Of a stretch of DNA of 46,896 nucleotides, positions 15,231 to 23,163 are shown one piece after another. Numbering within the stretch: the stretch's first letter is position 1; every line of letters starts with the position of its first letter. Below the pieces are notes generated by a model that did not search any database, was not told where the DNA came from, and saw only the letters and a list, made by a program, of their open reading frames with translations. The position numbers and the translations under genes are program-made. The stretch comes from Thermoleophilia bacterium (GTDB lineage: Bacteria; Actinomycetota; Thermoleophilia; Gaiellales; SKUG01): contig JAOPYS010000244.1 of the NCBI GenBank assembly GCA_025964465.1, positions 1 to 46,896 on the forward strand, read 5' to 3'.

Positions 15231-16715
15231 ATGACCGACACCGTCGCCGCAGCGCAGTCCTCCCCCATCTCCGACGAGCCCGTCCACGAGCCGTGGCCGC
15301 TGCGCTGGATCGCGCTGTTCGTGATCCTCTGCGCCGAGGTGATGGACCTGCTCGACGCGCTCGCGACCAACATCGCGGCGCCCTCGATCCGCGCGGACCT
15401 CGGCGGCAGCGAGACGCTCGTGCAGTGGCTCGGCGCGAGCTACACGCTGGCGATGGCGATCGGCCTGCTCACGGGCGGTCGCCTCGGCGACATCTTCGGC
15501 CGCCGCCGGATGTTCGCGATCGGCGCCGCCGGGTTCACCCTCGGATCGATCGGGTGCGGCCTCGCCGCCGACCCGTCCGTGCTCGTCGCAGCACGCCTGG
15601 TGCAGGGCCTGTTCGGCGCGATCATGCTCCCCCAGGGGCTCGGGATGATCCGCGAGATGTTCCCGCCGGCCGAGCGGGCCAAGGCGTTTGGGCTGTTCGG
15701 CCCGGTCATGGGGCTGTCGAGCATGGGCGGGCCGATCCTCGCCGGGTGGCTCGTCGACGCGGACTACTTCGGGTGGGGATGGCGGATGATCTTCCTCATC
15801 AATGTGCCGCTCGGCATCGCGGCGGTCGTCGGCGCCCGATACGTGCTGCCGGCGGGCCGCGGCGAGCGGCGCGTGCGGCTCGACCTGGTGGGCGCGGGCA
15901 TCGCATCGGTGGCGTCGGGCCTGCTGGTCTATCCGCTCGTGCAGGGGCGCGAGCACGACTGGCCGTGGTGGTCGTTCGCGATGCTCGCCGCGTCGGCCGT
16001 CACCTACGTCGTGTTCGCGCGCCAGCAGGTCAGCCGCTCACGGCGCGGGCTCGATCCGCTGGTCGAGCCGTCCCTGTTCCGCAAGCGCGCCTTCACGGGC
16101 GGGCTGCTGACCGGGCTGCTGTTCTTCGCCGCGCTCATCGGGTTCAGCCTGACCTTCACGCTGTTCCTGCAGGTGGGTCTCGGGTGGTCGCCGCTCAAGG
16201 CAGGCCTCGCCGGCATCCCCAACTCGCTCGGCACGGTGCTGGGCTTCGCACTCGGGGCGGGGCTCGCCGCGCGGATGGGCAAGCGCATCATGTACATCGG
16301 CGCGACCCTGTTCGGGGTCGGTGTCGCCGCGATGGCGCTGGTCGTCGCCGGCACGCACGACACGCCGACGATCTGGCAGCTGGCGGCGCCGATGGCGCTC
16401 GGCGGCGCCGGCATGGGCCTGTTCATGATGCCGTTCTTCGACCTCGTGCTCTCGAGCGTCGACGACCACGAGAGCGGATCGGCGTCGGGCACCATCAGCT
16501 CGGTGCAGCAGTTCGGCAGCGCGATCGGCATCGCCATCCTCGGCACCGTGTTCTTCCAGGTGGTGGACGGCCACGTGCGCACGGACGGCAGCGAGCATGC
16601 GTTCGGCCTCGCGATGCAGGTGGCGCTCTGGTGCGTGGTCGGCATCACGGTGCTCGCCGCGCTCTGCGTGAGCCTGCTGCCGATGCGCCCGCGCGAGGGT
16701 GTCAGTCCGCACTGA
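15231..16715 (+). CDS. DHA2-family MFS drug efflux transporter (EmrB/QacA type)
   Basis: 494 residues from the ATG at 15231, with about 14 hydrophobic segments as expected for the DHA2 branch. Motif A is GGRLGDIFGRRRMFAIG; motif D1 is near the start (LFVILCAEVMDLLDALATNIAAPSI in part), with an acidic residue pair in TM1 as in proton-driven drug pumps. Motif C-like GPVMGLSSMGGPILAGWLV supports antiport. It would export lipophilic or cationic compounds in exchange for protons. Divergent TetR repressor and operator-like repeats immediately upstream point to substrate-induced expression. A strong hairpin terminator follows 11 bases after the stop. Confidence 0.88.
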   Translation: MTDTVAAAQSSPISDEPVHEPWPLRWIALFVILCAEVMDLLDALATNIAAPSIRADLGGSETLVQWLGASYTLAMAIGLLTGGRLGDIFGRRRMFAIGAAGFTLGSIGCGLAADPSVLVAARLVQGLFGAIMLPQGLGMIREMFPPAERAKAFGLFGPVMGLSSMGGPILAGWLVDADYFGWGWRMIFLINVPLGIAAVVGARYVLPAGRGERRVRLDLVGAGIASVASGLLVYPLVQGREHDWPWWSFAMLAASAVTYVVFARQQVSRSRRGLDPLVEPSLFRKRAFTGGLLTGLLFFAALIGFSLTFTLFLQVGLGWSPLKAGLAGIPNSLGTVLGFALGAGLAARMGKRIMYIGATLFGVGVAAMALVVAGTHDTPTIWQLAAPMALGGAGMGLFMMPFFDLVLSSVDDHESGSASGTISSVQQFGSAIGIAILGTVFFQVVDGHVRTDGSEHAFGLAMQVALWCVVGITVLAALCVSLLPMRPREGVSPH

Positions 16716-16726
16716 CGGCGCGGCTC

Positions 16727-16764
16727 CCCCTGCCGCTCGACGGGTGCTCGCCGAGCGGCAGGGG
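16727..16764. terminator. hairpin terminator between convergent genes
   Basis: A 13-base perfect stem (16727-16739 with 16752-16764, CCCCTGCCGCTCG against its complement) around a 12-base loop. It lies 11 bases after the MFS stop and 17 bases after the convergent secreted-protein stop at 16782, so it can serve both. No U tract, which is usual in GC-rich Actinomycetota. Confidence 0.65.
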
Positions 16765-16781
16765 AGGCAGGCGCGCGGGGG

Positions 16782-17384
<603 letters not shown>

Positions 17385-17475
17385 GGAGGTACTCCTGTGT
17401 GGTGCGGGCCGCCGGCGGCGGTTCGCTGTGTCTGCCACACAGTCGCGGACGACGGGTCGCTCGCGCCACGCGACA

Positions 17476-17491
17476 TTGGTCGTAGGACCCG
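17476..17491. promoter_or_regulatory. GGTCGTA-type palindromic element, copy 1
   Basis: TTGGTCGTAGGACCCG lies between the secreted-protein gene (start 17384, minus) and the cupin gene (start 17531, plus). It matches 15 of 16 bases of the element at 19942-19957. Its centre is about 99 bases upstream of the secreted-protein start. Likely a shared regulator or promoter element. Confidence 0.45.
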
Positions 17492-17530
17492 CCTCGATCC
17501 CACCGACGCCGCGCCTCTAGGATCGCCGCC

Positions 17531-17938
17531 ATGCCGTTCACGCACGCGAACCTCGTCGATGACATCACGGACGTCGGCTCCAACTTCGACGGGCCGCCCG
17601 AGCTGGAGTTCCACCTGGCCACGAAGGAGCTCGGCCTCGAGCAATCGGGCCTGTGCCTGCAGCGCATCCCGCCGGGCTACCGCTTCCCCTACGGGCACAC
17701 GCATGCCACGCAGGAGGAGGTGTTCGTCGTCGTGGGCGGCTCGGGGCGCATGAAGCTCGACGACGAGGTAATCGAGCTGCGCAGGTGGGACGCCGTCCGC
17801 GTGCCGCCCGGCACCTGGCGCGGCTACGAGGCCGGTCCCGACGGCCTCCAGCTGATCGTGTCCGGCGCCCCCAACCTCGGCGACGACCCCCGGGGCGACG
17901 TCACCGGCACTCGCGACTGGTGGACCGACGGGGAGTGA
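17531..17938 (+). CDS. cupin-domain protein
   Basis: 135 residues. Cupin motif 1 is present: GYRFPYGHTHATQEEVFVVVGGSG gives metal ligands His56, His58 and Glu62 or Glu63. Cupin motif 2 (WDAVRVPPGTWRGYEAG) keeps PPG but has Arg where the last histidine ligand usually sits, so metal binding is probably weakened or changed. Such single-domain cupins act as small isomerases, dioxygenases or sugar-binding proteins; no specific reaction can be assigned. It starts with ATG at 17531 and converges on the AI-2E permease gene. Confidence 0.8.
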   Translation: MPFTHANLVDDITDVGSNFDGPPELEFHLATKELGLEQSGLCLQRIPPGYRFPYGHTHATQEEVFVVVGGSGRMKLDDEVIELRRWDAVRVPPGTWRGYEAGPDGLQLIVSGAPNLGDDPRGDVTGTRDWWTDGE

Positions 17939-17970
17939 TCCCGCGGCGGGACCCACCATGGTCCCCGGCG

Positions 17971-19176
17971 TCAGCTGGGCGCGGGCTCGGGCTCGGGTTC
18001 GGGCTCGGGCTCTGGCGGATGGATGGACGGCACGGGGACGGTCTCGACCTCGCCCGCGCGCCGGCGCAGGCGGTCGCTGATCACGATCTGCGCGATCCCC
18101 GCGAGCGGGATGGCGAGCACGATGCCGATGATGCCCAGCAGCTTGTCGCCGAGCAGGATCGAGATGAAGACGAAGAACGGTGACAACGCGATCGCCCGGC
18201 CGACGATCGCCGGATGCATGATCGCCCGTGCCACGAGGTGGTAGGCCAGCGACAACGCCAGCGCGACGAATCCCTGGACCGGCCCGACGCTGAACGCCGC
18301 GGCGATCGCCGGGATCGAACCGATGACCCCACCGACCACCGGGAGCAGCCCCCACACGCTGGCCCACAGTGCGATGGGGAGCGCGAACGGCGCGCCGATG
18401 ACCTCGAGGAGGATGAGGACCGCGATGCCGTCGATCAACGCGACGAGCAGCGTCCCCGCGACGTACCCCCCGATCGACGCGTACGACTCCTGCACGAGGC
18501 TCCACCAGCGCCGCTTGGCGAGCTGTGGCCAGACGTTCACGAGCCCCTGCGTGATCGCGCCCCCCTCGATCAACAGGAAGGCCGTCAACAGCACGAGCGT
18601 GAAGAACCCGGCGATCCCGCTGAGGGCGACGGCCAGCACGCTGCCGGCCTGGTCCACGAGCAGCCTCGGGAGACGCTCGGCGCTGTTCGACGCCTGGTCG
18701 ATCAGGTCATAGCGGTTGTCGAGCCGCGCGATCCAGTGGTGCGTGCGCAGGTCGTGGCCGAGCTGGGGCGCCTCTCGCGCCATCGCCGTGGACTGGTCGA
18801 CCAGTGGCGGGACGAGCGCGGAGACGAATCCCACCATCGCCGCTGCCCCCAGGATGAGGATGAGCGCAATCGCAGCCATGCGTGGTAGTCGCAGGGTGCG
18901 CTGGAACAGCCGCACGGCGGGGTCCAGCGCGATCGCCAGGAAGGTCGCGACCACGAGCAGGATCAGCACGCTCGCGATCAGGTGCGCCGCGGACACGACG
19001 AGCGCCGCGAGGATGACGTACGCGAGCACCTTGATGATCGTGCGATCGGGGATCTCGAGGCGCACCGTGCCGAGCACACCGTCGTCGTCCAGGTCGCCCG
19101 GCAGCTCCGAGGCGCGGTTCCGGTTGACGGGCCGGGGCAGCTTCACGATGCGGGTTCCGAGGTCATGCGAGGCCAC
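17971..19176 (-). CDS. AI-2E family (PerM/TqsA-like) transporter
   Basis: 401 residues with about eight hydrophobic segments. The N-terminal pair (IIKVLAYVILAALVVSAAHLI, SVLILLVVATFLAIALDP) and ALDPAVRLFQR, a long hydrophilic loop, then GFFTLVLLTAFLLIEGG and the C-terminal LLPVVGGVIGSIPAIAAAF and SPFFVFISILLGDKLLGIIGIVLAIPLAG segments (given in parts) are hallmarks of the AI-2E/PF01594 family. Members export autoinducer-2 or act as Na+/H+ antiporters; which applies here is unknown. The C-terminus ends in a repeated Pro-Glu tail coded by five tandem hexamers at 17983-18012. Confidence 0.84.
   Translation of the reverse strand: MASHDLGTRIVKLPRPVNRNRASELPGDLDDDGVLGTVRLEIPDRTIIKVLAYVILAALVVSAAHLIASVLILLVVATFLAIALDPAVRLFQRTLRLPRMAAIALILILGAAAMVGFVSALVPPLVDQSTAMAREAPQLGHDLRTHHWIARLDNRYDLIDQASNSAERLPRLLVDQAGSVLAVALSGIAGFFTLVLLTAFLLIEGGAITQGLVNVWPQLAKRRWWSLVQESYASIGGYVAGTLLVALIDGIAVLILLEVIGAPFALPIALWASVWGLLPVVGGVIGSIPAIAAAFSVGPVQGFVALALSLAYHLVARAIMHPAIVGRAIALSPFFVFISILLGDKLLGIIGIVLAIPLAGIAQIVISDRLRRRAGEVETVPVPSIHPPEPEPEPEPEPAPS
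17983..18012. repeat. GGGCTC hexamer tandem repeat (Pro-Glu tail)
   Basis: Five tandem hexamers (GGGCTC, one copy GGGTTC) code on the minus strand for the Pro-Glu tail of the AI-2E-family protein. Copy number could vary between strains by slippage. Confidence 0.7.
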
Positions 19177-19219
19177 CTACCCGCTCCGGGCCACGGTGAT
19201 CACGCGCGCCCCGCGGAGC

Positions 19220-19852
19220 CTAGGCGACGACGATCGTGTAGTTCTCGAAGTCGGTCTGCCCGAGCCGGTCGGTCACCTGCAGCTGGAAGGTGTACGTCCC
19301 CGCGAGGGTCGGCGTGCCGATGATGTTCGCAGAGTCCGGGCCCTGCAGGTTGGGGCCTGACATCCCGACCGGGATCGAGCCGCCGGTGACCACGAAGCGC
19401 AGGTCGCCGAAGCCGTTGGTCGCGCAGCCGGTCGTCGGGAAGTAGAGCGTGCTGTTGGTGTTGCGCGTGAAGGTCGTCGCGCCCGCGGGCGTCACGAGCC
19501 GGCACGTGCCGCTCGACGCCGGAGGCGGGGTCGTGACGGGCACCGTCGTCGGCGTGCATCCGGAGATGCGGACGGTCGCAGAGGGCGTCTGTCGGTCGCT
19601 GACCACGATCGTGCAGTCGGGCGCCGTGAAGTTGGTGGCCTGGATCTTGAACTGGCCCTTCGTGTCGGAGCGGATGCCGGCGGCGCTCGTCGTGGACTCG
19701 GCGGTCGTGAAGATCCCCGGCGCGGCGTTCGAGCCCTCCACACGGAGCTGGCCCGCGGAGAGCGATGCCTTCGAGACGGTGACGGCGGAGGCCGTGGTGG
19801 GCAGGGCGAGCGCCGCGAAGGCGGCGACGAGGATGAGGAGCGAGCGATGCAT
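19220..19852 (-). CDS. secreted protein with putative Ig-like domain
   Basis: 210 residues. Signal peptide at 1-23 (SLLILVAAFAALALPTTASA). Residues about 24-100 are beta-rich with a Cys pair (APDCTIVVSD, ISGCTP). A short Thr/Pro linker (TTVPVTTPPPASS) leads to a C-terminal domain resembling the putative Ig (He_PIG) repeats of secreted proteins: VTGGSIPVGMSGPNLQG, IIGTPTLAGTYTFQLQVTD. This is probably a wall or surface protein; no enzymatic motif is seen. The gene is divergent from the delta-60 repeat gene, and an upstream palindromic element is shared with the secreted-protein gene at 16782-17384. Confidence 0.7.
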   Translation of the reverse strand: MHRSLLILVAAFAALALPTTASAVTVSKASLSAGQLRVEGSNAAPGIFTTAESTTSAAGIRSDTKGQFKIQATNFTAPDCTIVVSDRQTPSATVRISGCTPTTVPVTTPPPASSGTCRLVTPAGATTFTRNTNSTLYFPTTGCATNGFGDLRFVVTGGSIPVGMSGPNLQGPDSANIIGTPTLAGTYTFQLQVTDRLGQTDFENYTIVVA

Positions 19853-19941
19853 GACGGGTGATCCTTCTCGGAGTGGCCCGCGGCGGTTTCCGCAGGTGCC
19901 ACCGCATCATCGCGACGGACCGCCGACCGGTCCATGGGACC

Positions 19942-19957
19942 TTGGTCGTACGACCCG
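19942..19957. promoter_or_regulatory. GGTCGTACGACC palindromic element, copy 2
   Basis: TTGGTCGTACGACCCG contains a perfect 12-base palindrome at 19944-19955. It lies between two divergent secreted-protein genes, centred about 97 bases upstream of the minus-strand start (19852) and 77 bases upstream of the plus-strand start (20027). Copy 1 is at 17476-17491. Confidence 0.5.
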
Positions 19958-20026
19958 GAGGCAGGTCGCGCACGACGATCGCCCTGCGCGGCTACAGGTC
20001 GGGGCTGGCGGGCCGATAGTTCGACC

Positions 20027-21862
20027 ATGCCCCCTGCGCTGCCACCCGTGCTGCTGCGTGCCCTCGGGGTCCTCGCGGCGTGCGCGGCTATCGGTGCAGC
20101 CTCGCCGGCCTCGGGCGCCACGTCGTCGACGGTGGTCACCGCCACGGTGCCCAGCGCGACGTCGCTCGACAGCGCGACCGGGTGCCCGGAGGGCATCGCC
20201 GGCCAGACGGCGCTCGGCGTGGTGCTGCCCGGCTCGCAGGTGATCTCGTCGATCCCCTGCACCGTGACGTGGGGCTCCTCCAACGATTCCTCCATGATCC
20301 GCGCGTTCCAGGGGGACGGGCGCGGCGCCGGCATGTACCGCATGACCGACGGCACGCGCGACACGACGTTCGACAGCGATGGATCGTTGGTGTCGTCGCT
20401 GATCGCGGGCAACGAGATCCAGCGCATGCACCACACCGTCGCCGTCCAGACCGACGGCAAGGTCGTCGTCGCCGTCAGCGATGCCGCCAACACGGGCTTC
20501 CGCATCGCCCGTTTCAACGAGAACGGCACGATCGACAGCGCCTACGGTGGCGGTGGCACGGGCCGGCGCACCACGACCGTCCCCGGCAGCGCCGCCGCGC
20601 AGGCGTATGCGGTCGCGCTGCAGCCGGACGGCAAGCTCGTGGTGGCCGGGTGGGCGACCGGCAAGGACTTCGTCGTCGTGCGCTACGACGTCAACGGCAT
20701 CGAGGACGCCAGCTTCGGCACGGGCGGCATCGCCAGCGTGAATCCCGGCACGGGCTCGGGAGGGGCGTACGACGTGGCGATCCAGCCCGACGGCAAGATC
20801 GTGCTCGTCGGCCGCGCCGACCTCTCCGGGACGATGGAGGTCGCCGCGGCGCGCCTCGCAGCCGACGGCACCCTCGACACCACGTTCAACGGGGGCCTCG
20901 GGCACATCCGCCTCTCCGTCTCGGCCTTCTCCGACGCAGGGCTCGCGGTGGAGCTGGCGCCGGACGGCAAGATCGTCATCGCCGGTGAGACCGACTTCGT
21001 CGGCACTCCCGCCAACCGGTTCTTCCTGCTGATCCGCCTCCGTGCCGACGGCACGCTCGACTCGCCGGGGTTCAACGGGAGCGGGTACCGCACCCTCGAC
21101 TTTCCCGCGCAGAACAACGAGCGGGCATACGACGTGGTCGTGAACCCCGACCTGTCGATCGTCGTCGCAGGCACGTCCGGCCTCAACAACTTCGCGGTCG
21201 CCAAGGTCAACGCGGCCGGCGCCGTCGACACCACGTTCGGCACCTCCGGGTACGTCGGGTTCCAGTTCGCGGCGAGCTCCCAGGGCATCGCCACCGGCAT
21301 CCTGCGCCAGCCGGACGGCCGGTACCTCGTCGGCGGCGACGCGCAGCGCGGCGCGGCGGACTACGACGCGGCCTTCGCGCGCCTCATGCCGGACGGCAGC
21401 TTCGACACCACCCTCAACGGGACGGGGAAGCTGATGGTCGACATCCCGGTCACCAGCGACGAGACCGCCGGCGGCCTCGGCTTCGCGCCCGACGGCTCGG
21501 TCGTGCAGGTCGGCGAGAAGGTCGTCGGCGCCAACGCGGACACCTACGTCATGCGTCTCGTCGGCACGACGATGCCGGACTACGGTGGGGCCAACACCTG
21601 GCTGTCCACCAACGGGTTCTTCGCGGTGTGCGTGGGCTCGGTCGGCGGCGGCAGCACGGCGGACGTGGCCACCGGCACCTGTTCCGCGGCGGACGGTGCG
21701 CACTGGCGCGCTGCGCCGACCGCCGCGTTGAAGCTCGCGCACACCCTGGCCCCCGGCTCGTCGAGCGTCTCGCTCCAGTTCGGGCTCCGGGTGCCAGCGG
21801 CCCAGCCCCCGGGCTCCTACGTCGCGCCGATCACGTTCGAGGTGATCGCCCCGGCGAGCTGA
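20027..21862 (+). CDS. secreted delta-60 repeat protein
   Basis: 611 residues from the ATG at 20027, chosen because the signal peptide follows directly (VLLRALGVLAACAAIGAASPASGA). About seven units follow, each about 55-60 residues, of the delta-60 repeat type: xQPDGKxVVAG near the start of each unit and the later RxxxDGTLDxTFGxxG. Examples are LQPDGKLVVAGWA, IQPDGKIVLVGRA, LAPDGKIVIAGET and RQPDGRYLVGGDA. The repeats likely form a beta-propeller or extended beta structure. The C-terminal ~90 residues (NTWLSTNGFFAVCVGSVGGG onward) are a separate beta-rich domain. Such proteins are surface-associated in several Actinomycetota and Deltaproteobacteria; binding partners are unknown. Confidence 0.85.
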   Translation: MPPALPPVLLRALGVLAACAAIGAASPASGATSSTVVTATVPSATSLDSATGCPEGIAGQTALGVVLPGSQVISSIPCTVTWGSSNDSSMIRAFQGDGRGAGMYRMTDGTRDTTFDSDGSLVSSLIAGNEIQRMHHTVAVQTDGKVVVAVSDAANTGFRIARFNENGTIDSAYGGGGTGRRTTTVPGSAAAQAYAVALQPDGKLVVAGWATGKDFVVVRYDVNGIEDASFGTGGIASVNPGTGSGGAYDVAIQPDGKIVLVGRADLSGTMEVAAARLAADGTLDTTFNGGLGHIRLSVSAFSDAGLAVELAPDGKIVIAGETDFVGTPANRFFLLIRLRADGTLDSPGFNGSGYRTLDFPAQNNERAYDVVVNPDLSIVVAGTSGLNNFAVAKVNAAGAVDTTFGTSGYVGFQFAASSQGIATGILRQPDGRYLVGGDAQRGAADYDAAFARLMPDGSFDTTLNGTGKLMVDIPVTSDETAGGLGFAPDGSVVQVGEKVVGANADTYVMRLVGTTMPDYGGANTWLSTNGFFAVCVGSVGGGSTADVATGTCSAADGAHWRAAPTAALKLAHTLAPGSSSVSLQFGLRVPAAQPPGSYVAPITFEVIAPAS

Positions 21863-21874
21863 CCGCTCGGCGCG

Positions 21875-22516
21875 TCAGGTCCGCAGCAGCTCGCGCAGGC
21901 CGACGACCACCTCGGCAGCACGCGCGGCGCCGCGGGACGCGTGGTGCTGCGCGGTGCGCGTGTCGCCCGAATCGAGTGCGGACTGGATCGAGACGAGGTC
22001 GTCGATCAGCCCCTCGTTGACGGACCGCAGCTGCGCCTCGACGCGCGCTCGGCGCTCGAGCTGTTCCTGCGCCATGGTCAGGCGCGCGGCGTTGGCGTGC
22101 TGCGCCGTCCGGTCGTGCGAGACGGACAGGACCTGGTCGCCGCCGAGCGGGATGGCGACCACCTCGAGCACGACGTCGTACTTGACCCCGTCGTACTCGC
22201 CCGTGAGCCGAACATCGTCCTGGCTGTAGGGCTGCTGCTGCTCGACCACCTCGACGAAGCGCTCGAACAGCCCCGATTCGGCGAACGACGGGATCACCTC
22301 GAACAACGGGTCGCCGTAGTGGCGGGTGCGATCGTCGGTGCCCGCCCCCGCCGCGCGGTTGGAGTACTCGATGCAGAAGTCGACGATCTCCCCGTCGCGG
22401 CGCATCGCCGACACGATCGACGCCGACACCGGCACGTGCTCGAACGCGAGCACCGCGGCGGGCACCCCGTCGATGTCGGGCAGCTTGCGGAGGGCGGCGA
22501 TCGCGTCGTCATGCAT
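21875..22516 (-). CDS. PAS-domain signalling protein without output domain
   Basis: 213 residues. Residues about 25-135 look like a PAS sensor (VSASIVSAMRRDGEIVDFCIEYSNRAAG, YGDPLFEVIPSF, KYDVVLEVVAIPLGGDQVLSVSHDRT), matching the usual order of PAS strands and the final DxT. A helical, charged coiled-coil segment (LTMAQEQLERRARVEAQLRSV) and further helices follow, but no kinase, GGDEF or helix-turn-helix domain is fused. It would act by binding another protein. The family is close to PAS sensors found beside ANTAR and GGDEF genes in Actinomycetota. It converges on the delta-60 gene. Confidence 0.68.
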   Translation of the reverse strand: MHDDAIAALRKLPDIDGVPAAVLAFEHVPVSASIVSAMRRDGEIVDFCIEYSNRAAGAGTDDRTRHYGDPLFEVIPSFAESGLFERFVEVVEQQQPYSQDDVRLTGEYDGVKYDVVLEVVAIPLGGDQVLSVSHDRTAQHANAARLTMAQEQLERRARVEAQLRSVNEGLIDDLVSIQSALDSGDTRTAQHHASRGAARAAEVVVGLRELLRT

Positions 22517-22573
22517 GCGGGCAAGCCTATCGGCCGATCCGGGAGGCCGCTCCGGGGTGAGCGTGGCGCCGCC

Positions 22574-22837
22574 TCAGCCAGCGATGCGCGCTCCGCTGTC
22601 GTCCAGGACGTCTCGCACGTCGGACGTGCGGAAGAACCCGACCGGCGCACCCTCGACCTGCGGGCTGATGTTCGTCGTGACATGCGCGAACTCATCGCCC
22701 ATGTCGTATCCCCACGCGATGTTCCAGACCGTGTGCCGCGTGCCGTCGGCGGTGACGACGATCGTCCGCTGCCCGTCTCGCTTCCGAAGGGCGTCGATGA
22801 GGTCACCGTCGAGGGGCACGGGTTGATCAGCAGTCAT
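22574..22837 (-). CDS. hypothetical small protein at the host/prophage border
   Basis: About 87 residues (a GTG one codon upstream, at 22840, is an alternative start). The sequence is soluble and charged, with two aromatic-rich strands (HTVWNIAWGYDMGDEFAHVTT) and a C-terminal GFFRTSDVRDVLDD. No family is recognised. It is the last intact host gene before the truncated tRNA. Confidence 0.5.
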   Translation of the reverse strand: MTADQPVPLDGDLIDALRKRDGQRTIVVTADGTRHTVWNIAWGYDMGDEFAHVTTNISPQVEGAPVGFFRTSDVRDVLDDSGARIAG

Positions 22838-22948
22838 CACCCGGATATCCCCGGCACTTCCCTGCTCGACACGCTGGACCAGGACTGCTCAGAGGGGGGG
22901 GAGGACCTCACGCCCGCGCTCCATGCAGGCGGAGCGAGGAGCGGCGCA

Positions 22949-22965
22949 CGCTTCAGCGCGAAGCG
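22949..22965 (-). terminator. possible leftover tRNA-Ala terminator hairpin
   Basis: CGCTTC-AGCGC-GAAGCG forms a 6-base stem with a 5-base loop, 32 bases downstream of the tRNA fragment's 3' end in its direction of transcription. The rest of the 22,838-22,996 interval shows no coding potential. Confidence 0.35.
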
Positions 22966-22996
22966 CGGACCGACACGCGGCGCCGCGGGCGCGAAG

Positions 22997-23039
22997 TGGA
23001 GCTGGACGGGATCGAACCGACGACCTCATGCTTGCAAAG
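22997..23039 (-). tRNA. 3' fragment of tRNA-Ala(TGC): prophage attachment-site hybrid
   Basis: Read on the minus strand, the 43 bases begin CTTTGCAAGCATG and contain the anticodon loop TTTGCAA with anticodon TGC, the variable region, a proper T arm (GTCGG-TTCGATC-CCGTC with loop TTCGATC) and the acceptor end CAGCTCCA including CCA. The D arm, 5' acceptor strand and most of the 5' anticodon stem are missing; upstream sequence does not match a tRNA. This is what integration into a tRNA gene leaves at the end away from the rebuilt gene. The full tRNA should lie at the far end of the prophage, outside the window. Confidence 0.85.
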
Positions 23040-23163
23040 GATGCGTTGGACGGCTGCATGCGGGTTTCCTTCGTTCGGGCGTGACGATGGAATGCGGGAT
23101 TGCGGTGGTTGCCGGGGCTGAGCGTGGGCAAAGCGTGGGCAGTCGACGCTCGGTCCGGGGCGT
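23040..23163. other. attachment-site arm region between tRNA fragment and integrase
   Basis: A 124-base non-coding stretch with two direct copies of AGCGTGGGCA at 23121-23130 and 23132-23141, an 11-base period. Position and spacing fit integrase arm-type or excisionase binding sites. The core strand-exchange site is most likely in or beside the anticodon-loop sequence at 23031-23039. Confidence 0.55.

Noticed and set aside
17948..17965. GGGACC/GGTCCC hairpin between the cupin and AI-2E genes
   Set aside because: Only a 6-base stem; too weak to call a terminator on its own.
19907..21742. A 611-codon open frame antisense to the delta-60 repeat gene
   Set aside because: Its apparent repeats are the complement of the delta-60 repeats; no start signal or family match.
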